Below are positions 1 through 5,346 of a stretch of 9,349 nucleotides of DNA, piece after piece (position 1 is the stretch's first letter; each line of letters begins with the position of its first letter). Position numbers and translations under genes: made by a program. The notes beneath the pieces were generated by a model. That model saw only the letters and a list, made by a program, of their open reading frames with translations, was not told the DNA's origin and did no database searches. This DNA comes from Bacteroidota bacterium (GTDB lineage: Bacteria; Bacteroidota; Bacteroidia; Flavobacteriales_D; Crocinitomicaceae), in assembly GCA_024280195.1 (NCBI GenBank), contig JAJRQP010000075.1, positions 1-9,349 on the forward strand, given 5' to 3'.

Positions 1-680
1 GATATTTGTAAAACACAACCCAACAGCATAGAGAAAACAAAAAAGATGGCCATTTTCTTCTTCTTAAAAAGAACAAAGGCATCTAATCCAAATTGTTGTG
101 CAAGCGTTTTTTTATCAGAAGACTTTGAAGGTGGTACAGCAGGTAAGGTGAAAGCGTAGATTCCTAAAACAATTGAGGCAACAGCACTTACATAAAACTG
201 ATTCGGTGTGATGCCCCAGTCTGATAAATCAACAAACCAAACGGCAAGAATAAAACCGACCGTTCCCCAAACACGAATCGGTGGAAATACTTTAACAATG
301 TCAAATTTTTCTTTTTCTAAAACAGCATAAGATACTGCATTATCTAAAGCGATAGTTGGCATGTAAAACATAGAGACTAAAAATATAATAGGGTAGAATG
401 ATGCAAAGTCTGTCACATTTGCAAGCGCAATAAGGCATCCTCCTAAAATTAGATGACTGATTCCAAGAACTCTTTCGGCGTTCATCCATTTGTCAGCAAC
501 AATTCCTAAAATAGCAGGCATAAATAAAGAGGCAAACCCCATTGTTCCGTATGCTGCTCCAATTTGCAAGCCAGAGAAACCTAATGTAACGTACATATAA
601 CTACCCGCAGACAGTAACCATGCTCCCCACGCAAAGAATTGCAAAAAATTTAAAATCTTCAATTTTAATTTGGTTCCCAT
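1..680 (-). CDS. nupG: NupG-family nucleoside:H+ symporter (partial, C-terminal part beyond window)
   Basis: Reading the complement from the ATG at 680 gives an open frame of 226 codons that runs out of the window at position 1 with no stop, so only about the N-terminal half of a roughly 420-residue protein is present. It begins MGTKLKLKILNFLQFFAWGA and matches the nucleoside:H+ symporter branch of the major facilitator superfamily, resembling E. coli NupG as I recall it: GSYMYVTL (26-33), MPAILGIVADKW (54-65), FPPIRVWGTVGFI (132-144), LGLDAF-like FGLDAF (197-202) and MAIFFVFSMLLG (210-221). Six hydrophobic helices plus the start of a seventh are visible, at roughly 10-30, 38-62, 71-90, 95-115, 133-151, 161-181 and 209 onward, separated by a basic loop (KKKK at 206-209). 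Family role: import of nucleosides across the inner membrane driven by the proton gradient. It lies 42 nt downstream of the nuclease-family gene on the same strand and may be co-transcribed. Family assignment is firm; the exact substrate range is inference. Confidence 0.85.
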   Translation of the reverse strand, partial: MGTKLKLKILNFLQFFAWGAWLLSAGSYMYVTLGFSGLQIGAAYGTMGFASLFMPAILGIVADKWMNAERVLGISHLILGGCLIALANVTDFASFYPIIFLVSMFYMPTIALDNAVSYAVLEKEKFDIVKVFPPIRVWGTVGFILAVWFVDLSDWGITPNQFYVSAVASIVLGIYAFTLPAVPPSKSSDKKTLAQQFGLDAFVLFKKKKMAIFFVFSMLLGCVLQI

Positions 681-722
681 AGTTGTAGTTTAATTAGTAT
701 TCGTTGCAAAAAAAAAAGCTAG

Positions 723-1310
723 TTATGCCTTTCTTTTCTTTATCTCATCGCGAATTTTTGATGCCAATTCGTAATCTTCGTTCTCAATAGCTGTTGATAG
801 TTGTTCTTCTAAATCCTCAATACTTTGAGATTCAATCGTTTCTTTTTCTTCCGGTGCCTCTGTCAATTCACTCATGAATTCATCTTCTTCCATTTCAGTT
901 TCGTCGAGTAAAATACCTGCACTTGCTAAAATATCTTCTGACGTGTAAATAGGACATTCAAAGCGAACACCGATAGCAATCGCATCAGATGTTCTTGCGT
1001 CAATCTCTGTGATTTCACCCTCTTTCTCACAAATTAATTTAGAATAAAAAATTCCTTCTTCTAACTTATAAATGAGTACCTCTATCACCTTAATAGAATA
1101 AGCAACAGCGAAATTCTTGAATAAATCGTGAGTTAATGGACGGGTAGGAGTCATTTTCTCTAACTCAATGGCAATTGCTTGCGCTTCAAAACCACCAATG
1201 ATTATTGGTAATCTTCTACTGCCCTCAGTTTCAGATAAAACCAGTGCATATGCGCCAGATTGAGTTTGGCTGTAAGATAATCCTACGATTTCTAGTTTTA
1301 TTTTGTCCAT
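723..1310 (-). CDS. Bifunctional nuclease family protein (DUF151) with C-terminal UVR motif
   Basis: This 195-residue protein has two parts. Residues 1 to about 135 form a DUF151 / bifunctional nuclease domain, recognisable from the LPIIIGGFEAQAIAIELE region (34-51), RPLTHDLF (57-64) and IDARTSDAIAIGVRF followed by CPIYTSEDIL (103-128). An acidic linker (about 136-160) leads to a UVR motif at 163-195 (SIEDLEEQLSTAIENEDYEL and the following basic helix), the short helical pair also found in UvrB, UvrC and Clp-associated proteins, where it mediates protein contacts. Founding plant members of the family were reported to have DNase and RNase activity; whether bacterial members do is less settled, so enzymatic function here is family-level inference. 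The DUF151-plus-UVR architecture is common in Bacteroidota. The start is the ATG at 1310, since the frame is closed immediately upstream by TGA at 1311-1313. It lies downstream of etfBA and upstream of nupG. No Shine-Dalgarno site or clear own promoter is visible. Confidence 0.9.
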   Translation of the reverse strand: MDKIKLEIVGLSYSQTQSGAYALVLSETEGSRRLPIIIGGFEAQAIAIELEKMTPTRPLTHDLFKNFAVAYSIKVIEVLIYKLEEGIFYSKLICEKEGEITEIDARTSDAIAIGVRFECPIYTSEDILASAGILLDETEMEEDEFMSELTEAPEEKETIESQSIEDLEEQLSTAIENEDYELASKIRDEIKKRKA

Positions 1311-1330
1311 TCAGGTCATGTTTAAAATAA

Positions 1331-1358
1331 TTGGGGAAGCGAAAAATTGCCTCCCCAA
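1331..1358 (-). terminator. Hairpin between etfA and the DUF151 gene, probable terminator or attenuator
   Basis: TTGGGGA (1331-1337) pairs perfectly with TCCCCAA (1352-1358). After one A/C mismatch the stem continues with GC/GC pairs (1339-1340 with 1349-1350), a possible G-U and A-T pair, and a loop of four A. Read on the minus strand, the hairpin lies 43-70 nt after the etfA stop and is followed by ATTATTTTAAA, a loose T-rich tail. It is the most GC-rich stretch of the spacer. The tail is not a clean T run and the next gene starts only 20 nt later, so partial termination that lowers expression of the downstream genes is as plausible as full termination. Confidence 0.55.
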
Positions 1359-1400
1359 ATAATTCTTATAGGATAAAATTAATATTTATCTGCAATAATT

Positions 1401-2339
1401 CTAATTAGAAGCCTTAAATTTCTTTACAGCTTCCGTTAATCTTGGAATAACTTCAAACGCATCTCCTAAAACTCCGTAGTCCGCAGCTTTAAAAAATGGA
1501 GCTTCAGCATCAGTGTTTACAACAACAATTACTTTAGATCCATTAACGCCTGCTAGATGTTGAATAGCACCAGAAATTCCAGCAGCAATGTATAAATTTG
1601 GACGAATAGCAACGCCTGTTTGTCCAACATGCTCATGGTGAGGTCTCCAACCAATATCTGCAACAGGACGAGAACATGCAGTTGCAGCGCCTAATTCTTT
1701 TGCAAGATCTTCAATCATTCCCCAGTTCTCAGGACCTTTCAGTCCTCTACCTGCCGAAACTACTAATTCTGCTTCTGGTAATGGAATCTCTCCTTCTGGT
1801 TTTTTTGTTTCAAGCAATTTAATTTTTGCCTCCCCTGCGTTTCCATTAAATTCTTCTACAGAACATGCAGAACCTGTTTGCTCTGGCTGAATACTGTTAG
1901 GAAGTAAAGAAATTATTTTCTTATCAGAATTAATTTTTACATTTCCAAAAGCTTTACCTGAGAACACGTTTACTTTAACTGTGTCTCCTTCTGGAATTGC
2001 AATAGCTCCAGAAATCAATCCTGCTTTTAAGCGTACAGATAATCTTGGTGCAACAGACTTTGCAACAATTTCATTGGAGAAGACAACTGTGTTAGCACCA
2101 GTCGATTCAACTGCGTTAGCAATGACTCTCGTTAATTGTTGAGCATCATCCGTAGCAACACTTCTATCAACCAAAACTTTGGATGCTCCATACTCTCCAG
2201 CAGTTGCTAATACTGAATCATCTGCATTCCCTGTGGTGATAGCGATAACTTCTTGTCCTAATTTCTTTGCGTAGGTAATGGCCTCGTATGCATTTTTTGC
2301 AATACCATTACGACTATTTATATATACTAATGTTGACAT
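1401..2339 (-). CDS. etfA: Electron transfer flavoprotein subunit alpha
   Basis: The 312-residue product has the usual length of ETF alpha. The N-terminal alpha/beta domain (about 1-185) is followed by the C-terminal FAD-binding domain with SAGRGLKGPENW (195-206), SRPVADIGW (223-231), GQTG (239-242), GISGAIQHLAGV (254-265), NTDAEAPFF (275-283) and DYGVLGD (287-293). Arg224, Thr241 and His261 correspond to flavin-contacting residues of human ETF alpha. With EtfB it forms a soluble heterodimer carrying FAD and AMP that takes electrons from acyl-CoA dehydrogenases and related flavoenzymes and passes them to ETF:quinone oxidoreductase. No dehydrogenase or quinone oxidoreductase gene is in the window, so the partners must be elsewhere. 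The gene starts 9 nt after etfB ends, as expected for co-translation of two equimolar subunits. Nothing is truncated. A bifurcating ETF cannot be excluded from sequence reading alone, but nothing nearby suggests it. Confidence 0.97.
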   Translation of the reverse strand: MSTLVYINSRNGIAKNAYEAITYAKKLGQEVIAITTGNADDSVLATAGEYGASKVLVDRSVATDDAQQLTRVIANAVESTGANTVVFSNEIVAKSVAPRLSVRLKAGLISGAIAIPEGDTVKVNVFSGKAFGNVKINSDKKIISLLPNSIQPEQTGSACSVEEFNGNAGEAKIKLLETKKPEGEIPLPEAELVVSAGRGLKGPENWGMIEDLAKELGAATACSRPVADIGWRPHHEHVGQTGVAIRPNLYIAAGISGAIQHLAGVNGSKVIVVVNTDAEAPFFKAADYGVLGDAFEVIPRLTEAVKKFKASN

Positions 2340-2348
2340 AATTTTCTT

Positions 2349-3089
2349 TTAAATAACTTTTGCTTCTTGGTGTAATAAGGCAACTAATTCATCCATATTT
2401 TCTGGATCAATCATTTTACATGCACTCTTGGCTGGTGGCATCGTGTAATTGTTGAAAGAAGTTAATTTCTCAACTTCTATCGGAGCAACAACATTTAACG
2501 GCTTTGTTCTCGCCGCCATAATACCTCTCATATTTGGAATTCTTTGTTCTGCCATTCCTTTTGCACATGAAACAACAGCTGGTAATTCAACTTCAATAAT
2601 TTGAATACCTCCTACGATTTCTGTTTCCAATGTTGCAGTCATTCCGTCGATGTCCATTTTTGAAGCTAAAGAAACGAATGGTAAATCCATTGCTTCAGAA
2701 ATCATTCCTCCTACTTGAGACCCGTTGTAATTGATAGTCTCTTTACCCGTCATTACCAATTCAAAACCGTTCTCTTTAGCATGGTTGGCAATTTGCATAG
2801 AAACAAAATAAGCATCGGTTGGCTCAGCATCAATTCTAACAGCATCATCAGCACCAATTGCCAGTGCTTTTCTAATAACAGCATCGTCAGGAGCAGTTCC
2901 AACAGTAATGACTGTAACTGTTCCTCCATTAGCTTCTTTTAATTCAAGTGCCCTAACAAGTGCATACCACTCATCGTATGGATTGATAATATATTGAACT
3001 CCATTCTCATCAAACTTTGTGTCGCCATCTGTAAAGGCAATTTTTGAAGTTGTATCTGGAGATTTACTTATACAAACAAGTATCTTCAT
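2349..3089 (-). CDS. etfB: Electron transfer flavoprotein subunit beta
   Basis: This 246-residue protein is the AMP-binding small subunit of electron transfer flavoprotein. It starts MKILVCISKSPDTTSKI and carries INPYDEWYALVRALELKE (35-52), the nucleotide-binding segment TGKETINYNGSQVGG (114-128), and the ETF-beta signature region around RIPNMRGIMAARTKPL (183-198). In the family the beta subunit contributes the structural AMP site and the recognition loop that docks to client dehydrogenases; EtfA supplies the FAD. It is the first gene of the minus-strand group and is divergent from pdhB across a 210-bp spacer. The ATG at 3089 is preceded by an A/T-rich stretch with no Shine-Dalgarno motif. 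No frameshift or missing region is seen. Confidence 0.97.
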   Translation of the reverse strand: MKILVCISKSPDTTSKIAFTDGDTKFDENGVQYIINPYDEWYALVRALELKEANGGTVTVITVGTAPDDAVIRKALAIGADDAVRIDAEPTDAYFVSMQIANHAKENGFELVMTGKETINYNGSQVGGMISEAMDLPFVSLASKMDIDGMTATLETEIVGGIQIIEVELPAVVSCAKGMAEQRIPNMRGIMAARTKPLNVVAPIEVEKLTSFNNYTMPPAKSACKMIDPENMDELVALLHQEAKVI

Positions 3090-3120
3090 AAGGATATTTT
3101 TTTACTTTTTTTATCGGCTA

Positions 3121-3128
3121 CGAATTTA
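3121..3128 (-). promoter_or_regulatory. Candidate Bacteroidota -7 element for etfBA
   Basis: The minus strand reads TAAATTCG here, one mismatch from the Bacteroidota -7 consensus TAnnTTTG. It would give a leader of roughly 25 nt before the etfB ATG. A convincing TTG -33 element at 19-21 nt upstream is missing; the nearest TTG on that strand is only 12 nt away. The position fits but the evidence is weak. Confidence 0.35.
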
Positions 3129-3257
3129 GCAAAATCTTCTCAATTTGAATACCATTTTTCGGACAAATATTTATATGTACGCATAGATTGTTTTTGTTTT
3201 TGTTGGAGAATGGAAAAATTGTTTGAAGATGTTTCTTTTTCTCTAAGCTAAAATTGT

Positions 3258-3265
3258 TACTTTTG
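3258..3265 (+). promoter_or_regulatory. Candidate Bacteroidota -7 element for pdhB
   Basis: TACTTTTG matches the TAnnTTTG consensus exactly and ends 34 nt before the pdhB ATG, giving a predicted leader of about 28-30 nt. No TTG or TTTG lies at the ideal upstream distance (TTTC at 3232-3235 is the nearest resemblance, with a 22-nt spacer), so this would be a one-element or activator-dependent promoter. Confidence 0.5.
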
Positions 3266-3299
3266 GCAACCCATATTTTGAATTTAAATAGAACTTGAT

Positions 3300-4280
3300 A
3301 TGAAGACAGTACAGTATAGAGAAGCTTTGAATGAGGCAATGTCGGAAGAAATGCGTCGCGACAAATCAGTTTTCCTTTTAGGAGAAGAGGTTGCAGAGTA
3401 CAACGGAGCTTATAAAGTTTCTCAAGGTATGTTAGATGAGTTCGGTGCTAAAAGAGTCATCGATACTCCAATAGCAGAACTTGGATTTACAGGTATTGCT
3501 GTCGGAGCATCAATGAATGGGTTAAGACCAATCGTAGAATTTATGACGTGGAATTTTGCAATCCTTGCTGCTGATCAAATCATCAACAGTGCTGCTAAAA
3601 TGTTGCAAATGTCTGGAGGTCAATATAGTTGTCCTATCGTTTTTAGAGGAGGGAATGGACAAGCAGGACAGTTGGGAGCTACACATTCTCAAAGTTTTGA
3701 AGCGTTTTATGCACATGTTCCTGGTTTAAAGGTTGTTGTCCCTTCGAATCCTGCTGATGCAAAGGGGTTAATGAAAGCAGCAATTAGAGACAATGATCCA
3801 GTTGTTGTTTTGGAGTCAGAAAGGTTGTATGGAGTTAAAGGAGAAATTCCAGAAGGAGAATACATTATTCCCATTGGAGTTGCGGAAGTAAAGAAAAAAG
3901 GAACAGACGTAACGATTGTTACTTTTGGGAAGATTATAGAAGTAGCTTATCAAACGGCTGAGGTTTTAGAGAAAGAAGGGGTTTCTTGTGAAATCATCGA
4001 CCTTCGTTCTGTTCGACCAATCGATTACGGGACGGTAGTTGAGTCAATTAAGAAAACTAATCGTTGTGTTGTTTTAGAAGAGTCTTGGCCTTTAGCATCA
4101 ATTTCTTCAGAGATAGCATATCATTTACAACGTTATGCATTTGATTATTTGGATGCGCCAGTTCAGCGTGTTACACAAACGGATACACCATTCGCATTCT
4201 CTCCAACCTTAATAAAGGAAGCGTTGCCAAATGTTGACAGGTTGTCTAAGGCGATAAAAGCTACATTATATAGAAATTAA
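3300..4280 (+). CDS. pdhB: Pyruvate dehydrogenase E1 component subunit beta
   Basis: The 326-residue product is the beta subunit of a heterotetrameric (alpha2beta2) 2-oxo acid dehydrogenase E1. The N-terminal transketolase-type pyrimidine-binding domain (about 1-180) contains LLGEEVAEYNGAYKVSQG (26-43), DTPIAELGFTGIAVGA (55-70) with Glu60 at the position of the thiamine-diphosphate-activating glutamate, the INSAAK segment (95-100), and GATHSQSFEAFYAHVPGLKV (126-145) with the conserved active-site His129. The C-terminal domain (about 190-320) carries EIIDLRSVRPID (231-242) and EESWPLASISSE (260-271). With E1 alpha it decarboxylates pyruvate and acetylates the lipoyl group of E2, feeding acetyl-CoA to the TCA cycle. 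The specific motifs resemble pyruvate rather than branched-chain E1 beta, but substrate is inferred. No pdhA, pdhC or lpd is adjacent; separate location of pdhB is known in Flavobacteriia. It is divergent from etfB and 196 bp upstream of rpsL. Confidence 0.93.
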   Translation: MKTVQYREALNEAMSEEMRRDKSVFLLGEEVAEYNGAYKVSQGMLDEFGAKRVIDTPIAELGFTGIAVGASMNGLRPIVEFMTWNFAILAADQIINSAAKMLQMSGGQYSCPIVFRGGNGQAGQLGATHSQSFEAFYAHVPGLKVVVPSNPADAKGLMKAAIRDNDPVVVLESERLYGVKGEIPEGEYIIPIGVAEVKKKGTDVTIVTFGKIIEVAYQTAEVLEKEGVSCEIIDLRSVRPIDYGTVVESIKKTNRCVVLEESWPLASISSEIAYHLQRYAFDYLDAPVQRVTQTDTPFAFSPTLIKEALPNVDRLSKAIKATLYRN

Positions 4281-4346
4281 TCCTGCATTATTTGATTTTT
4301 TTTATGGTAAAATAGGTACTCGTCTATCTAAATGAAAAGATGTAAA

Positions 4347-4377
4347 CACAGAAATGTGAAAAAACTTATTTTTTTTT
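4347..4377 (+). other. Small hairpin and T-run after pdhB; weak terminator or AT-rich upstream element of the rpsL promoter
   Basis: CACA (4347-4350) and TGTG (4355-4358) can close a GAAA tetraloop, followed by A6, CTTA and a run of nine T (4369-4377). As an intrinsic terminator for pdhB the 4-bp stem is poor. The same A and T tracts end 11 nt upstream of the TTG element of the rpsL promoter, so they could equally act as an UP-like enhancer. No better terminator is visible between pdhB and rpsL. Confidence 0.25.
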
Positions 4378-4387
4378 ACCTATCCCC

Positions 4388-4417
4388 TTGATTTATAACT
4401 TTAATATGCTATCTTTG
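4388..4417 (+). promoter_or_regulatory. Bacteroidota-type promoter of the rpsL ribosomal operon
   Basis: TTG at 4388-4390, a 19-nt spacer, and TATCTTTG at 4410-4417 match the -33/-7 architecture (TTG, 19-21 nt, TAnnTTTG) of the Bacteroidota primary sigma factor, with every consensus base present. Transcription would start near 4421-4425, leaving a leader of about 55 nt before rpsL. It is the only strong promoter-like sequence I see ahead of the seven ribosomal-cluster genes. Confidence 0.85.
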
Positions 4418-4421
4418 CACC

Positions 4422-4439
4422 CCCAAATAGGTTTTTGGG
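4422..4439 (+). promoter_or_regulatory. Leader hairpin at the predicted 5' end of the rpsL mRNA
   Basis: CCCAAA (4422-4427) pairs perfectly with TTTGGG (4434-4439) around a 6-nt loop TAGGTT. It sits exactly at the predicted transcription start, so the transcript would begin with a 6-bp stem. It could protect the 5' end or take part in feedback by a ribosomal protein; neither can be shown from sequence. Confidence 0.45.
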
Positions 4440-4476
4440 AGAGTTATATTATTAATTAAAGTTAACAAGTATTTTT

Positions 4477-4851
4477 ATGCCAACTATACAACAATTAGTT
4501 CGCAAAGGGAGAACAGCGCAGGTAAAGAAGAGTAAATCAGCAGCTCTTGATTCTTGTCCTCAGCGTAAAGGAGTATGTGTAAGAGTTTACACCACTACAC
4601 CTAAAAAGCCGAATTCGGCAATGCGAAAAGTAGCCAGAGTTCGTCTAACCAACGGTAAGGAAGTGAATGCTTACATCGGAGGTGAAGGTCACAATTTACA
4701 AGAACACTCATTAGTATTAGTACGTGGTGGAAGAGTTAAAGATTTGCCAGGTGTACGTTATCACATAGTTCGTGGTGCGGAAGATACTGCTGGAGTAGAA
4801 GGTAGAACGCAACGTCGTTCTAAGTATGGAACAAAGAGACCTAAGAAATAG
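4477..4851 (+). CDS. rpsL: 30S ribosomal protein S12 (uS12)
   Basis: The 124-residue protein is a full-length uS12, at the decoding centre of the small subunit. It aligns without gaps to E. coli S12 as recalled: TTTPKKPNSAMRKVARVRL (39-57), YIGGEGHNLQEHS (66-78) and GGRVKDLPGVRYH (84-96), ending in a basic tail (RRSKYGTKRPKK). Lys43 and Lys88, the two positions at which substitutions classically give streptomycin resistance, are both the wild-type lysine, so S12-based resistance is not expected. Asp89, the residue beta-methylthiolated by RimO in E. coli, is kept. It heads the cluster, directly after the promoter and leader, and its ATG is preceded by A/T-rich sequence with no Shine-Dalgarno motif. 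Confidence 0.99.
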   Translation: MPTIQQLVRKGRTAQVKKSKSAALDSCPQRKGVCVRVYTTTPKKPNSAMRKVARVRLTNGKEVNAYIGGEGHNLQEHSLVLVRGGRVKDLPGVRYHIVRGAEDTAGVEGRTQRRSKYGTKRPKK

Positions 4852-4872
4852 TCCTTTTAAAAAGTTTAAAAG

Positions 4873-5343
4873 ATGAGAAGAAAAAAAGCAAAAAAAATTG
4901 CCATCCTTCCGGATCCAAAGTTTAACGATGTTCAAGTAACAAAGTTTGTAAACAACTTAATGTTGGACGGGAAAAAGAGTTTGGCTTTTAGAATATTCTA
5001 CAACGCAATCGATATGGTTGATGAAAAAGTAGAAGAAGCAACAGGTTTAGAGACTTGGAAAAAAGCATTGACAAACATTACTCCTCCTGTAGAAGTGAAG
5101 AGTCGTCGTATTGGTGGTGCAACTTTTCAAATACCTACTCCAGTTAGAGATAGTAGAAAAGAATCATTAGCTATGAAGTGGCTAATTAGTTTTTCCCGTA
5201 AGCGTAATGAAAAGACAATGGCTCAGAAATTAGCCTTTGAAATTCTTTCGGCTTCTGAAGAAGAAGGTGCTGCTTACAAGAAAAAAGAAGATACATTAAG
5301 AATGGCTGAAGCAAATAAGGCATTCTCACATTTTAGATTCTAA
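4873..5343 (+). CDS. rpsG: 30S ribosomal protein S7 (uS7)
   Basis: The 156-residue protein is uS7, a primary binder of the 3' major domain of 16S rRNA that nucleates assembly of the 30S head and lines the exit-site tRNA. It shows a basic N-terminus (MRRKKAKK), FVNNLMLDGKKSLAFRIFY (25-43), VKSRRIGGATFQIPTPVR (75-92) and the C-terminal KKKEDTLRMAEANKAFSHFR region (136-155). Length is normal for bacteria. It follows rpsL after 21 nt. In E. coli S7 represses its own operon by binding the rpsL-rpsG spacer; the spacer here is short and A/T-rich with no comparable structure, so that control is probably absent. Codon use looks like its neighbours. Confidence 0.98.
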   Translation: MRRKKAKKIAILPDPKFNDVQVTKFVNNLMLDGKKSLAFRIFYNAIDMVDEKVEEATGLETWKKALTNITPPVEVKSRRIGGATFQIPTPVRDSRKESLAMKWLISFSRKRNEKTMAQKLAFEILSASEEEGAAYKKKEDTLRMAEANKAFSHFRF

Positions 5344-5346
5344 GTT

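Noticed and set aside
1308..1319. Minimal upstream ORF ATG-ACC-TGA abutting the ATG of the DUF151 gene
   Set aside because: Two codons directly before a start can occur by chance; there is no evidence of translation or regulatory role.
3210..3251. Short plus-strand ORF of 13 codons (MEKLFEDVSFSLS) upstream of pdhB
   Set aside because: It lies upstream of the predicted pdhB transcription start, has no start signal, and is too short to support as a gene.
3118..3339. Minus-strand open frame of 73 codons covering the etfB-pdhB spacer and the start of pdhB
   Set aside because: It overlaps the pdhB start and promoter in antisense, has low-complexity composition, and shows no recognisable domain.
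4312..4383. ATAGGTA (4312-4318) and TACCTAT (4377-4383) form a 7-bp inverted repeat
   Set aside because: The arms are 58 nt apart and AT-rich, and no run of T follows the second arm; chance is a sufficient explanation for a repeat of this length in AT-rich DNA.
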